NCBI RefSeq assembly: GCF_943913695.1
Contig: NZ_CALTZE010000003.1
Coordinates: 4,535-68,534 of the forward strand
Direction of reading: 5' to 3'
Source of the DNA: an uncultured Marmoricola sp.
GTDB taxonomy: Bacteria > Actinomycetota > Actinomycetes > Propionibacteriales > Nocardioidaceae
DNA length: 64,000 nucleotides
Of the stretch, positions 55,623 through 64,000 are shown in pieces. Position 1 is the first letter of the stretch, and every line of letters starts with the position of its first letter. The notes under the pieces are model-generated. The model did not search any database. It worked only from the letters and a program-made list of their open reading frames with translations, and was not told where the DNA came from. Position numbers and translations under genes: made by a program.

Positions 55623-56258
55623 GTGCCCGCCACCCTGCCCTCACCCGGGGCCCGCGCCCGCGCCCCGTTCCGGGTCGGCGTACTCGTCCTGCTCGCGCTG
55701 GTCGCCGGTGCGTGTGGGGGTGGTGAGCAGTCGGCGCCGGAGGAGTCGCCCGAGCCGACCCCGAGCGTGGCGCTGCCGACGGGCGACGTCGAGGTGCCCG
55801 ACGACGTCGAGCTGACACCCGCCGGCACCGAGCTCGCCTACGGCGAGACCGCCTCGGTCGCCTACCAGGTCGGCGAGGGTGGCTCGGTGGTCGAGCTCAC
55901 GGTGCTCGGTGCGCGCGCGGGCAAGGTGGCCGACCTGTCGGCCTACCAGCTCGACGAGGCGACGCGGAAGTCGCGGCCCTACTACGTGCGGGTGCGGGTC
56001 GCCAACGCCGGCACCGGCCAGCTCGGTGGCGCGGCCGTCCCGCTCTTCGCTGTCGACGGCCGCAACACCCTGGTGCAGCCCTCCACCTTCACCTCGCCCT
56101 TCAAGCGCTGCCCCTCGACCCGGCTCCCGGCCAGGTTCGGCGCCGACGCGCGCACCACCACCTGCCTGGTCTACCTGCTGCCCGACAAGGGGACCCTCGA
56201 GGCGGTCAGCTACCGGCCGCTGCAGAGCTTCGAGCCGATCACCTGGGGCGTGGGCTGA
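55623..56258 (+). CDS. Lipoprotein with Ig-like/DUF4352-like domain
   Basis: A 211-residue lipoprotein: signal peptide GVLVLLALVAGACGGG with lipobox VAGAC, a Pro/Ser/Glu linker, then a beta-rich domain with AYGETASVAYQVGEG, YYVRVRVANAGTGQLGG and a disulfide-like Cys pair (FKRCPSTR, TTCLVYLL). The layout resembles DUF4352 immunoglobulin-like lipoproteins. Function is unknown. A -10-like CATGAT ends 6 bases before the GTG. Confidence 0.75.
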   Translation: MPATLPSPGARARAPFRVGVLVLLALVAGACGGGEQSAPEESPEPTPSVALPTGDVEVPDDVELTPAGTELAYGETASVAYQVGEGGSVVELTVLGARAGKVADLSAYQLDEATRKSRPYYVRVRVANAGTGQLGGAAVPLFAVDGRNTLVQPSTFTSPFKRCPSTRLPARFGADARTTTCLVYLLPDKGTLEAVSYRPLQSFEPITWGVG

Positions 56259-56276
56259 CCCGGCAGACTGGACGCC

Positions 56277-57401
56277 GTGTCGTGGCAGCTGGGACCCCTC
56301 GAGCTCGCGGTGCCGGTCGTGCTGGCACCGATGGCGGGCATCACCAACGCCGCCTACCGCCGGCTCTGCGCCGAGCAGGGCGCGGGCCTCTACGTCTGCG
56401 AGATGATCACCAGCCGGGGTCTGGTCGAGGGTGACGAGACCACCCGCCGGATGCTCGTCTTCGACGAGCGCGAGACGGTGCGCTCGGTGCAGCTCTACGG
56501 CACCGACCCGGCCTACGTCGGCAAGGCCACCGAGATCCTCTGCTCGGACCACGGCGTCGCCCACGTCGACCTCAACTTCGGCTGCCCGGTCCCGAAGGTG
56601 ACCCGCAAGGGCGGCGGCGCCGCCCTGCCGTGGAAGCGGCGGCTGCTCGGCGAGATCCTCCAGGCCGCGGTCGCGGCGGGGGAGCGGCACGGCGTCCCCG
56701 TGACCATGAAGACCCGCAAGGGCATCGACGAGGACCACCTGACCTACCTCGACGCCGGCCGGCTCGCCCAGGAGTCGGGCTGCGCCGCCATCGCGCTGCA
56801 CGGGCGCACCGCGATCCAGGGCTACTCCGGGGAGGCCGACTGGGACGCCATCGCCCGCCTCGTCGACCACGTGGACATCCCGGTGCTCGGCAACGGCGAC
56901 ATCTGGGAGGCAGCCGACGCGCTGCGCATGGTCGAGCAGACCGGCGCGGCCGGGGTGGTGGTGGGGCGGGGCTGCCTGGGCCGCCCCTGGCTCTTCCGCG
57001 ACCTCGCCGCGGCCTTCGCGGGGGCGCCCGTGGCGCCGTACCCGCGGTTGGGCGAGGTGGTGCGGATGATGCGCCGGCACGCCGAGCTGCTGGTCGAGCA
57101 CATGGGCGCCGAGCGCGGCTGCAAGGAGTTCCGCAAGCACGTCACGTGGTATCTCAAGGGCTTCCCCGCCGGCGGTGACCTGCGCCGCGAGCTCGCGCTG
57201 GTCAGCACCCTGGAGGAGCTGGATGCGGGCCTCGCCCGGCTCGACCCGGACGCACCGTTCCCGGTCGCCGAGCTCGGTACGCCGCGCGGCCGGCAGGGCG
57301 GCCCGCGCAAGGGCGTGGCGCTGCCGGAGGGCTGGCTGGAGGACACCGACGGCACCGGCGCCGTGCTCCGCGAGGACGCCGACGAGACCACCGGCGGCTG
57401 A
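56277..57401 (+). CDS. dusB: DusB-type tRNA-dihydrouridine synthase
   Basis: A 374-residue flavoenzyme that reduces uridine to dihydrouridine in tRNA D-loops with NADPH. The N-terminal FMN barrel carries VVLAPMAGITNAAYRRLC, then QLYGTDP, and DLNFGCPVPKVTRKGGG with the catalytic Cys. Also present are TMKTRKGI, LHGRTAIQGYSG and GNGDIWEA. A C-terminal helical domain starts near residue 255. An unusual Arg/Gly/Asp-rich tail of about 40 residues follows. GTG at 56277 is supported by CAGACT 7 bases upstream. Confidence 0.95.
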   Translation: MSWQLGPLELAVPVVLAPMAGITNAAYRRLCAEQGAGLYVCEMITSRGLVEGDETTRRMLVFDERETVRSVQLYGTDPAYVGKATEILCSDHGVAHVDLNFGCPVPKVTRKGGGAALPWKRRLLGEILQAAVAAGERHGVPVTMKTRKGIDEDHLTYLDAGRLAQESGCAAIALHGRTAIQGYSGEADWDAIARLVDHVDIPVLGNGDIWEAADALRMVEQTGAAGVVVGRGCLGRPWLFRDLAAAFAGAPVAPYPRLGEVVRMMRRHAELLVEHMGAERGCKEFRKHVTWYLKGFPAGGDLRRELALVSTLEELDAGLARLDPDAPFPVAELGTPRGRQGGPRKGVALPEGWLEDTDGTGAVLREDADETTGG

Positions 57402-57434
57402 GGCCGGGCACCTCCCGGGGTCGATTCGGGCAGG

Positions 57435-57450
57435 TGTGGGGTTCCCCACA
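57435..57450. promoter_or_regulatory. 16-bp palindrome downstream of dusB
   Basis: TGTGGGG (57435-57441) and CCCCACA (57444-57450) form a perfect palindrome around TT, 33 bases after dusB. As RNA it could make a short terminator hairpin; as DNA it looks like a two-fold operator for the next gene. Confidence 0.45.
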
Positions 57451-57499
57451 GGCGTCGGGGTGGATGTGCGTGCCTCGCCCCGGGTGTGGCAGCATCGTT

Positions 57500-57600
57500 G
57501 GCCGGTCGGAGAGCCGCCGTGCGTGTGGCCACTTCCTCCACCCGGTCCCGGGGGTTTCCGGGTGGGTCCCCACCGCAGCTCCGCGACGACCGTGCCCTGA
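57500..57600 (+). ncRNA. Structured leader of the cell-wall protein gene; possible c-di-AMP-type riboswitch
   Basis: The 220-base gap before 57622 is rich in pairing: a perfect 8-base stem CCACCCGG (57538-57545) with CCGGGTGG (57558-57565), and a competing pair GGTGGG with CCCACC across 57561-57574. It ends in CCGCAGCTCC, reminiscent of the CCGCAGCU segment of ydaO-type c-di-AMP riboswitches, which often precede cell-wall hydrolase genes in actinobacteria. The rest of that consensus (such as the AGCUAACC turn) is not convincing, so this remains a candidate. Confidence 0.3.
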
Positions 57601-57621
57601 CCCCGACGACAGGACCGCTCC

Positions 57622-58461
57622 GTGCCTTCAGGCCGCCGATCCCTGCCCCGCCTCTCCTCGATCTCCGTGCGGGCGCGCGTGCTCACCGCGTCCGGCGCGG
57701 TCGCGCTGACCGCCGCCGCGGTCGGCGTCGGTGCCGCCGCGCCCGCCCCGGCGCCCGCGCCGGCGCAGGCCACCGGCTCGCTGGCCGACGCCGCCGACGT
57801 GGCCGACCTGGTCGACGACGACCGCACACTGGGCACCTCGCGCTCTGTCGAGCGGGCCACGGTGCTCAAGCCCCGCGTGCCGAAGGTCGAGCGCAAGCTG
57901 TGGACCACCGCACCGCTGGAGCTGCGGCTGCAGCCGCGCGAGAAGGCCAGGAGCGCCGGCACCTTCCCCGACGACAAGCGGATCGGTGTCACGGGCAAGC
58001 GCCAGGGCGGCTACGCCGAGGTCGTGGTCGACCGCAAGGCCCGCTGGGTCACCGCCGACTACCTCAGCCGCAAGAAGGAGCCTGAGACCGGCGCCGACGC
58101 GGGCGTCAACACCGCCCCCTGCGCCAACGGCGCGGTGGCGTCGGGCGGGCTGCAGCCGCAGGCGCAGACGGTGATGAACGCCGTGTGCAACGCCTTCCCC
58201 GACATCACGACCTACGGCGGGGCCGCCGGTCGCGGCGAGCACGGCACCGGACTGGCCATCGACATCATGGTCTCCGGCTCGCGCGGCGACCAGGTCAAGG
58301 ACTTCCTCTACGCCAACCGCGGCCAGTTCGGCCTCTCCAACATCATCTGGGCGCAGACGATCTGGTCGGCCCAGCGTGACGGCGAGGGCTTCCGCGGCAT
58401 GGAGGACCGGGGCTCCAGCACGGCCAACCACTACGACCACGTGCACGTGCTCGTCGGCTAG
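57622..58461 (+). CDS. Secreted SH3-like and M15-like cell-wall protein (ARB_07466-type)
   Basis: A 279-residue exported protein. A signal peptide (about residues 15-47, ending APAPAPAQA) is followed by a linker, an SH3-like region (about 75-145, with LELRLQPREKARS and RWVTADYLSRKK) and a C-terminal domain with GEHGTGLAIDIMVSG and NHYDHVHVLVG. Those His/Asp motifs match the zinc-site layout of VanY/M15-like and ARB_07466-type domains, so it may cleave or bind peptidoglycan peptides. The GTG has AGGA upstream. Its long structured leader suggests regulation after transcription. Confidence 0.85.
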   Translation: MPSGRRSLPRLSSISVRARVLTASGAVALTAAAVGVGAAAPAPAPAPAQATGSLADAADVADLVDDDRTLGTSRSVERATVLKPRVPKVERKLWTTAPLELRLQPREKARSAGTFPDDKRIGVTGKRQGGYAEVVVDRKARWVTADYLSRKKEPETGADAGVNTAPCANGAVASGGLQPQAQTVMNAVCNAFPDITTYGGAAGRGEHGTGLAIDIMVSGSRGDQVKDFLYANRGQFGLSNIIWAQTIWSAQRDGEGFRGMEDRGSSTANHYDHVHVLVG

Positions 58462-58493
58462 CAGGACCCCCGGGGCGATGGCCGGAGGCGCCG

Positions 58494-59096
58494 CTAGGTG
58501 CGCTCCGCCCGGTGCTGGTCGCGGCCGAAGACCGCGAGCACGAGCTCGGCGGGCTCGCCGGTCAGCGTGGTCGGCGCCTGCCGTCCCGCGGGGCGCAGGG
58601 TGGAGCGGCGTACCTCTCCGTGGTGGTCGTGCGGCCACACCAGCTCGTGCGGCCCGCCACTGACGCGTGAGAGCGCCTTGCCGGCCTGCGAGACCGACGT
58701 CCACAGCACGGCCTGCTCGCGGTCGGTCAGCTCGCGCGGCTCCCAGCCCGGCTGGGCGCGCCGGATGTCCTCGTGGTGCACGAAGAACTCCAGCGTGTTG
58801 GCCGCCCGGTCGACCGGCGGCAGCCGGAAGGGCGACCACGACGGCGGACCCGTGCGGACCCGCTCGACCAGCGCGGTGAAGTCCTGGCTCGCGAGGGCGC
58901 GCGACCTGCGCTCGGTCAGCCCCCGGGCCGGAGGCAGCACGATGCCCACGGAGGCGACAGGGGCACGCTCCCGCACCAGCAGGTGGACCACCAGGTCCTT
59001 GACGGTCCAGCCCTCGCACAGGGTCGCGGCGTCGGGGCCGACCTCGAGGGCGCAGTTGCACAGGGCGGCGCGCTCGCTGCGCGACATCGGCTCCAT
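58494..59096 (-). CDS. TIGR03085 family metal-binding protein (mycothiol-transferase-like)
   Basis: A 200-residue DinB/maleylpyruvate isomerase-like four-helix protein of the actinobacterial TIGR03085 group. RSERAALCNCALEVGPDAATLCEGWTVKDLVVHLLVRE includes the first metal His; NTLEFFVHHEDIRRAQPGW has the His pair of the same site. Relatives include mycothiol-dependent enzymes, but this subgroup has no known reaction. ATG at 59096 is supported over 59087 by TAGGCT 6 bases upstream. It converges with the cell-wall protein gene. Confidence 0.88.
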   Translation of the reverse strand: MEPMSRSERAALCNCALEVGPDAATLCEGWTVKDLVVHLLVRERAPVASVGIVLPPARGLTERRSRALASQDFTALVERVRTGPPSWSPFRLPPVDRAANTLEFFVHHEDIRRAQPGWEPRELTDREQAVLWTSVSQAGKALSRVSGGPHELVWPHDHHGEVRRSTLRPAGRQAPTTLTGEPAELVLAVFGRDQHRAERT

Positions 59097-59102
59097 GCCC
59101 TC

Positions 59103-59108
59103 AGCCTA
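59103..59108 (-). promoter_or_regulatory. -10 box of the TIGR03085 gene (leaderless)
   Basis: On the minus strand TAGGCT ends 6 bases before the ATG at 59096. Confidence 0.55.
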
Positions 59109-59180
59109 GGACTCCGGGCGGGCGTGCGACCGCGATCGGTTTCAGGAATGTCGGCGGGGCTGCCTAGGGTTGGGTCCGTT

Positions 59181-61004
59181 GTGCTGAGACGACCATCACC
59201 CACCCGAGGCTCGAGCGTCACCGCCGGCTTCCGCGTGCTGGGGGTGGCGATCCGCCGGGAGCCCTGGGTCTTCACCCTCTCCACCCTCGGCAGCGTGCTG
59301 TTCGGCGCGCTGACGGTGGCCGACGCGTGGGTGCTCGGGTGGGCCACCGACGAGGTCCTGCTGCCGGCCTTCGACACCGGCACCACCACGACGGGTGCGC
59401 TGGTGGCGATCCTGGCGCTCTTCGTCGCCGTGGCGATCCTGCGCGCCGTGGGCATCGTGGCCCGGCGCCTCGGCGCCGGGGTGATGCAGTACCGCGTGAT
59501 GGCGGCCTACCGGCGCGAGGTCACCCGGCAGTACCTCTCGCTCCCGATGGAGTGGCACGGGCGCCACCCCACCGGCGAGCTGCTCTCCAACGCCAACTCC
59601 GACGTCGAGGCCGCGTGGGCGCCCATCGCGCCGCTGCCGATGGCCGTCGGCACCCTGGCCATGATGGTGATCGCGGTCGCGCAGATGTTCGTGACCGACG
59701 TGGCGATGGCCGTGGTCGGGCTGCTCGTCTTTCCCGCGGTGATGCTGGCCAACCTGGTCTTCCAGCGACTCTCCTCGCCGATCTTCACCCGCATCCAGGC
59801 GCTGCGCGCCGAGCTGAGCGAGGTCGCCCACGAGTCCTTCGACGGCGCGATGGTCGTCAAGACGCTCGGCCGCGAGGAGCAGGAGACCGCGAGGTTCGGG
59901 CAGATGGCGGGCCGGCTGCGCGACGAGGCCGTGCGCGCCGGCCGCATCCGGGCAGCCTTCGACCCGCTGCTGGAGGGCCTGCCCAACCTCGGCGTGCTCG
60001 CCGTCCTCGGGGTCGGGGTGGCGCGCGTCGGCTCGGGGGCCGCCGACCCCGGCGACGTCGTGGTGGTCGCCTACCTGCTGACGATCGTGGCCTTCCCGAT
60101 CCGCTCGATCGGCTGGCTGCTGGGCGAGTTCCCGCGCTCGGTGGTGGGCTACGACCGGGTGCACCACGTGCTCGACGAGACCGCACACACCGACTACGGC
60201 GAGCAGCGGCTGCCGCGTCCGTCTCACGGCACCGGCGGCACCCGCAGGGGCGCGCGGCTGCAGGTCGAGGGCCTCGGGTTCGGCTACGACCCGCGTCACC
60301 GCGTGCTGAGCGACCTCGACTTCGAGCTCGAGCCGGGTCGCACGATCGCCGTCGTCGGCGCCACGGCGTCCGGCAAGAGCACCCTGACCTCGCTGGTCAC
60401 CCGGCTGGTCGACCCCGTCGAGGGCCGGCTGCTCATCGACGGCCTCGACCTGCGCGAGCTGGCCCACGGTGAGCTCGCCGACCACGTCGCCCTGGTGCCG
60501 CAGAGCGCCTTCCTCTTCGACGACAGCGTGCGCGACAACCTCACCCTGGGCGCCGACGTGCCCGACGAGCAGGTGTGGGAGGCGCTGCGCGTGGCCCAGG
60601 CCGACGGCTTCGTCGCCGCGCTGCCCCACGGCCTCGACAGCCAGCTGGGGGAGCGGGGCACCTCGCTCTCGGGCGGTCAGCGCCAGCGGATCTCGCTGGC
60701 CAGGGCGCTGCTGCGCCGGCCGCGGCTGCTGGTGCTCGACGACGCGACCTCGGCCGTCGACCCCGAGGTCGAGGCGCGCATCCTGGCCGGCGTACGCCGC
60801 CGCGAGGCCACCGCCGGCGACGGCACCACGCTGCTGCTGATCGCCTACCGCAAGGCCACGATCTCCCTGGCCGACGAGGTGCTCTACCTCGCCGACGGCC
60901 GCATCGTCGACCGCGGCAGCCACACCGACCTGCTCGCGCGCAACCCCGGTTACGCCCGGCTCGTCAACGCCTACGAGGTCGACGCCGAGGAGGTGGCGCG
61001 GTGA
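59181..61004 (+). CDS. ABC exporter half-transporter with degenerate ATP site (subunit 1)
   Basis: A 607-residue type IV ABC exporter: six-helix membrane domain (about residues 20-320) and ATPase domain. The ATPase is incomplete for hydrolysis: Walker A is GATASGKST, Walker B is LLVLDDATSAVD with Asp where the catalytic Glu should be, and the H-loop His is Tyr (LIAYRKATIS). Its signature LSGGQRQRISLARAL is canonical. This is the pattern of the non-catalytic partner in heterodimeric exporters. GTG at 59181 is chosen from -10-like TAGGGT at 59165; ATG at 59148 is an alternative. It overlaps subunit 2 as GTGA. Confidence 0.9.
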   Translation: MLRRPSPTRGSSVTAGFRVLGVAIRREPWVFTLSTLGSVLFGALTVADAWVLGWATDEVLLPAFDTGTTTTGALVAILALFVAVAILRAVGIVARRLGAGVMQYRVMAAYRREVTRQYLSLPMEWHGRHPTGELLSNANSDVEAAWAPIAPLPMAVGTLAMMVIAVAQMFVTDVAMAVVGLLVFPAVMLANLVFQRLSSPIFTRIQALRAELSEVAHESFDGAMVVKTLGREEQETARFGQMAGRLRDEAVRAGRIRAAFDPLLEGLPNLGVLAVLGVGVARVGSGAADPGDVVVVAYLLTIVAFPIRSIGWLLGEFPRSVVGYDRVHHVLDETAHTDYGEQRLPRPSHGTGGTRRGARLQVEGLGFGYDPRHRVLSDLDFELEPGRTIAVVGATASGKSTLTSLVTRLVDPVEGRLLIDGLDLRELAHGELADHVALVPQSAFLFDDSVRDNLTLGADVPDEQVWEALRVAQADGFVAALPHGLDSQLGERGTSLSGGQRQRISLARALLRRPRLLVLDDATSAVDPEVEARILAGVRRREATAGDGTTLLLIAYRKATISLADEVLYLADGRIVDRGSHTDLLARNPGYARLVNAYEVDAEEVAR

Positions 61005-62797
61005 GCACGGTCCACAGCGGCGAGGAGATCGGCGCCTGGGAGACGCTGCGACGCGGGGTGCGCCACTCCCCGGAGCTCGCCGAGGGCTATCGCCTGACGC
61101 TGGTGCTCGCGCTGGTCGGCACGGCCGGTCGCGTCGTGGTGCCGATCGCGGTGCAGCAGACGCTCGACCACGGCCTGGGCGCCCCCGGCGGCATCGACTA
61201 CGGCTTCGTCGGTCGCATGGCGGCGCTGGCCGCCCTGGCCATCGTGGCCACCGGCGTCTCGTCCTACTTCATGACCGCGCGGCTGTTCACCTCCGCCGAG
61301 CGCGGGCTGGCGACGCTGCGCACCAAGGCCTTCCGCCACGTGCACGACCTGCCGGTGCTGACCCAGAGCTCCGAGCGCCGCGGCGCCCTGGTCTCGCGCG
61401 TCACCAGCGACGTCGACCAGGTCTCCCAGTTCCTCGTCTTCGGCGGCATCTTCGGCATCGTCAGCGTCGGCCAGGTGCTGCTGGCGACGGTCGTGATGCT
61501 CTTCTACTCCTGGCAGCTGACGCTGCTGGTGTGGGTCGCCTTCGCGCCGCTCTTCCTCTCGCTGCGCTACTTCCAGCGCCGGCTCTCGGAGTCCTACGGC
61601 CGGGTGCGGCAGTCGGTCGGCACGATGCTCTCGGCCATCTCCGAGCCCGTCGTCGGGGCGGTGACGGTGCGCACCTACGCCGTCGAGCGCCGCACGCAGG
61701 AGCGCATCGACGAGGCGATCGACGTCAACCGCGCGGCGGCGACCAAGGCGCAGGGGCTGACGGCCTTCTCCTTCTCCCTCGGCGGTCTGTCCGCGGGCCT
61801 GGCCAACGCGGGCGTGCTCATCGTCGGCATCTGGCTGGGCTTCGCCGGGCAGATCACCGCCGGTCAGGTGATCGGCTTCGCCTTCCTGGTCACGCTCTTC
61901 GTCGGTCCGGTGCAGATGGGCACCCAGGTGCTGACCGATGCCCAGAACGCCATCGCGAGCTGGCGCCGCGTGCTCGGGATCCTCGACACCCCGGCCGACC
62001 TCGACGACCCCGGCCCCGGCGGCGTCGAGCTGCCCCAGGGCGCCGTCGAGGTGGTCTTCGACGACGTCGACTACGGCTACCCCGGCGGCCCGCTGGTGCT
62101 GCGCTCGGTCAGCGAGCAGATCGCACCCGGCAGCCGGGTCGCCGTGGTCGGTGAGACCGGCTCGGGCAAGACCACCTTCGCCAAGCTGCTCACGCGGCTG
62201 ATGGACCCCACCTCGGGCCGGGTCCTGCTCGACGGCACCGACCTGCGCGAGATCTCCTTCGCCTCGCTGCGCCGACGGGTGGTGCTGGTGCCGCAGGAGG
62301 GCTTCCTCTTCGACTCCACCCTGCTGGCCAATGCCCGCTACGGCGACCTCGACGCGACCCGCGAGCAGGTGCGCGCCGCCGCGGTGGAGCTCGGGCTCGG
62401 CGACTGGCTCGACGGCCTGCCGCTCGGTCTCGACACCCGGGTCGGGCAGCGTGGTGAGTCGCTCTCGGCGGGGGAGCGGCAGCTGGTCGCCCTGCTGCGC
62501 GCCCACCTGGCCGACCCCGACCTGCTCGTGCTCGACGAGGCGACCAGCGCGGTCGACCCCGCCCTGGAGATGCGGATCGGGCGGGCGCTGGAGCGGCTGA
62601 TGACCGGTCGCACCAGCGTGACCATCGCCCACCGCCTCTCCACCGCCGAGCAGGCCGACGAGGTGATCGTCTTCGACCAGGGCCGCGTGGTGCAGCGGGG
62701 TCCCCACGCCGCACTGGTGGCCGAGCGCGCTCCCGACGGCTCCACCACGGTCTACGGCCGGCTGCACGCGTCGTGGATGTCCCAGCAGTCGCTCTAG
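61001..62797 (+). CDS. ABC exporter half-transporter with canonical catalytic residues (subunit 2)
   Basis: A 598-residue type IV ABC exporter half. The membrane domain spans about residues 30-320 with coupling-helix segments such as [13 protein letters not shown]. The ATPase has Walker [11 protein letters not shown]-loop LVPQEGFLF, Walker [13 protein letters not shown] with catalytic Glu, and H-loop IAHRLST. Its signature is LSAGERQ rather than LSGGQRQ, so the site formed with subunit 1's Walker A would be the degenerate one. Together they resemble BmrCD/TM287-288-type drug or lipid exporters. The substrate is unknown. Confidence 0.92.
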   Translation: MSTVHSGEEIGAWETLRRGVRHSPELAEGYRLTLVLALVGTAGRVVVPIAVQQTLDHGLGAPGGIDYGFVGRMAALAALAIVATGVSSYFMTARLFTSAERGLATLRTKAFRHVHDLPVLTQSSERRGALVSRVTSDVDQVSQFLVFGGIFGIVSVGQVLLATVVMLFYSWQLTLLVWVAFAPLFLSLRYFQRRLSESYGRVRQSVGTMLSAISEPVVGAVTVRTYAVERRTQERIDEAIDVNRAAATKAQGLTAFSFSLGGLSAGLANAGVLIVGIWLGFAGQITAGQVIGFAFLVTLFVGPVQMGTQVLTDAQNAIASWRRVLGILDTPADLDDPGPGGVELPQGAVEVVFDDVDYGYPGGPLVLRSVSEQIAPGSRVAVVGETGSGKTTFAKLLTRLMDPTSGRVLLDGTDLREISFASLRRRVVLVPQEGFLFDSTLLANARYGDLDATREQVRAAAVELGLGDWLDGLPLGLDTRVGQRGESLSAGERQLVALLRAHLADPDLLVLDEATSAVDPALEMRIGRALERLMTGRTSVTIAHRLSTAEQADEVIVFDQGRVVQRGPHAALVAERAPDGSTTVYGRLHASWMSQQSL

Positions 62798-62820
62798 CCG
62801 GCTGCTGGATACTGACTCCG

Positions 62821-63195
62821 GTGAGCACCCCCGACTCCGCACCCCTCTCTGCGCTCGACCCCTCGGTCGCCGCCCGGCTCAAGCGCGACGACCGAGGCCT
62901 GGTCGCGGCCATCGTGCAGCAGCACGACACCGGCGAGGTGCTGATGCTCGGCTGGATGGACGACGAGGCCCTGCACCGCACCCTGACCACCGCTCGCGCC
63001 ACCTACTGGTCGCGCTCGCGGCAGGAGTACTGGGTCAAGGGCGAGACCTCCGGCCACGTCCAGCGGGTGGTCGAGGTGCGTCTGGACTGCGACGGTGACG
63101 CCGTGCTGCTCCGCGTCGACCAGACCGGCCCCGCCTGCCACACCGGCACCCACACCTGCTTCGACGACGGCCTGCTCGGCCAGCCGCGCGGATGA
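62821..63195 (+). CDS. hisI: Phosphoribosyl-AMP cyclohydrolase
   Basis: A 124-residue zinc enzyme opening the adenine ring of phosphoribosyl-AMP, the third step of histidine synthesis. It has [33 protein letters not shown], the metal-binding [11 protein letters not shown] and the zinc Cys segment [11 protein letters not shown]. There is no HisE domain, as usual in actinobacteria. GTG at 62821 is preferred to the upstream frame; GATACT ends 7 bases before it. Lying away from the main his operon, it leads a trp-type cluster. Confidence 0.96.
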   Translation: MSTPDSAPLSALDPSVAARLKRDDRGLVAAIVQQHDTGEVLMLGWMDDEALHRTLTTARATYWSRSRQEYWVKGETSGHVQRVVEVRLDCDGDAVLLRVDQTGPACHTGTHTCFDDGLLGQPRG

Positions 63196-63728
63196 GCCGG
63201 AGCGGCTTCGGTCCCGTCGCGCTCGCCGGCGTGGTGAGCGCCGGCGTGGCCGCTTTCGCGGCGTCGCGGCCGTGGTACGACACCGGGGTCGGGAGCAGCC
63301 TGCCCGGGATGCCGGGCACCGACACGAGCGGCACCTACCCCGCCGCCTCGGCGCTCAGCCTGGTGCTGCTGGCGGCGTGGGGCGTGCTGCTGGTGACCCG
63401 GCGCCGGGTGCGCCGCGGCTTCGCGGTGCTCGCCCTGCTGGGCGCCGTGTGCCTGGTCGCGGCCGTGGTCGCCGGGGGCCTCGACCGGCCCGCCGACGCG
63501 CCGCTGACCAGCTGGTTCTGGACCTGCGCGGTGGTCGCCGTGGTGGCCGTCGTGCCGGCGGCGCTCGCCGTGCGCCTGGCGCCCCGGTGGCCCGAGATGG
63601 GCTCGAGGTACGACGCCCCCGCAGCACGCGGCCTGCCGGCGCGCGAGGAGCCGCTGGAGGAGCGCGACCTGTGGCGCTCGCTCGACGCGGGGCAGGACCC
63701 CACCGACCCGGGGCGTCCCTCCGCCTAG
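63192..63728 (+). CDS. Trp-region conserved membrane protein (TIGR02234/Trp_oprn_chp family)
   Basis: A 178-residue membrane protein with four helices (about residues 8-25, 52-67, 76-95 and 108-128) and a soluble tail. Family features are ASRPWYDT after helix 1, [20 protein letters not shown] and the C-terminal [14 protein letters not shown]. The family is found between hisI or trpE and trpC in actinobacteria; its function is unknown. It overlaps hisI as ATGA. Its TAG stop starts a -10-like box TAGACT. Confidence 0.88.
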   Translation: MSRSGFGPVALAGVVSAGVAAFAASRPWYDTGVGSSLPGMPGTDTSGTYPAASALSLVLLAAWGVLLVTRRRVRRGFAVLALLGAVCLVAAVVAGGLDRPADAPLTSWFWTCAVVAVVAVVPAALAVRLAPRWPEMGSRYDAPAARGLPAREEPLEERDLWRSLDAGQDPTDPGRPSA

Positions 63729-63731
63729 ACT
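63726..63731 (+). promoter_or_regulatory. -10 box of the HGxxPAAW gene, overlapping upstream stop codon
   Basis: TAGACT begins with the stop codon of the preceding gene. The ribosome site GAGGAG and the ATG at 63770 follow after a leader of about 32 bases. Confidence 0.45.
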
Positions 63732-63769
63732 GGGTCCCGACCCGACCGCCCGGAGACCCGAGGAGTCCC

Positions 63770-63973
63770 ATGTCCGACAACCACGGCAACACCCCGGCAG
63801 CCTGGAGCGCCGTCTCGATCGTGCTCCTCGGGTTCGCGGTGGGCAGCGTCGGACTGGTGCTCGGCAGCTGGGTGACCTTCTGGATCGGCGTTGCGCTGAC
63901 CCCGATCGGCGCGCTGGTGGGCGTGGTGATGGCGAGGATGGGCTACGGCGCCCACCCGCGCACCTCGCAGTGA
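63770..63973 (+). CDS. HGxxPAAW family small membrane protein
   Basis: A 67-residue protein with two membrane helices (about residues 12-31 and 34-55). The N-terminal HGNTPAAW is the defining motif of this actinobacterial family, which regularly accompanies tryptophan genes but has no known function. A GAGGAG-type ribosome site precedes the ATG. The loop between helices is very short. Confidence 0.9.
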   Translation: MSDNHGNTPAAWSAVSIVLLGFAVGSVGLVLGSWVTFWIGVALTPIGALVGVVMARMGYGAHPRTSQ

Positions 63974-63977
63974 CGCC

Positions 63978-64000
63978 ATGAGCCTCTCGGCGCCCCCCAC
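63978..64000 (+). CDS. Start of a further gene, cut by the window end
   Basis: An ATG 4 bases after the HGxxPAAW stop opens a frame reading MSLSAPP up to the edge. The position is where actinobacterial trp clusters carry a DUF2752 protein or trpC, but only seven codons are visible, so no identity can be given. Confidence 0.35.

Overview
The window is about 72% GC and gene-dense. It reads as a chromosomal segment of an actinobacterium, most likely Nocardioides or a close relative in the Nocardioidaceae. Supporting signs are the murG-murC-ftsQ-ftsZ-pgeF-yggS-sepF-yggT-divIVA block, a PriA-type HisA, a DUF222/HNH protein, a TIGR03085 (mycothiol-transferase-like) protein, Septum_form lipoproteins, frequent GTG starts, 4-base ATGA/GTGA junctions inside operons, and many leaderless starts (a TANNNT-like -10 box ending 6-7 bases before the start codon). 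The genus is an inference; no rRNA or tRNA gene was seen.

Layout. 1-7557: division and cell-wall genes, all on +. 7588-10737: ileS on -, behind an actinobacterial T-box leader. 11170-14081: a Lys-tailed DksA/TraR protein, lspA (apparent CTG start), rluD, and a GNAT-chorismate mutase fusion. 14118-14758: a VapBC-type toxin-antitoxin pair with a palindromic operator. 14863-21841: an MFS transporter, dnaE, a small membrane protein and a DUF3352 protein. 21854-23789 (-): LON-domain protein, YbaK and an SDR. 23904-30332: a beta-propeller protein, then hisD-hisC-hisB-hisH-priA-hisF. 30341-33499: small accessory genes, including a DUF222/HNH gene with a frameshifted tail next to what looks like a truncated DUF952 remnant.

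33658-35279 (-): two tandem Septum_form lipoproteins. 35496-41272: leuA, with a leucine-codon leader peptide and attenuator, flanked by two orphan histidine kinases. 41387-45727: an alpha/beta hydrolase, recO, gntK-gntP (-) and uppS. 45817-49863: an ABC transporter operon with its own XRE regulator, an Asp/Glu racemase divergent from a LysR gene, and a small unknown gene. 49868-53690 (-): a lipoprotein and the znuA-znuC-znuB-zur zinc operon behind two Zur boxes. 53750-58461: a small monooxygenase-like protein, glyS, a lipoprotein, dusB and a secreted cell-wall protein with a structured leader. 58494-64000: a TIGR03085 protein, a heterodimeric ABC exporter with one degenerate ATP site, hisI and the beginning of a trp-type cluster.

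Much of the region is conserved housekeeping. The most interesting parts are regulatory or architectural: the ileS T-box with a visible start-site sequestrator, the leuA attenuator whose leader peptide is leaderless, the twin Zur boxes covering the znuA start, the GNAT-chorismate mutase fusion, the Lys-rich DksA protein, the CTG start of lspA, the asymmetric ABC exporter, and promoters whose -10 box begins with the upstream gene's TAG stop codon.
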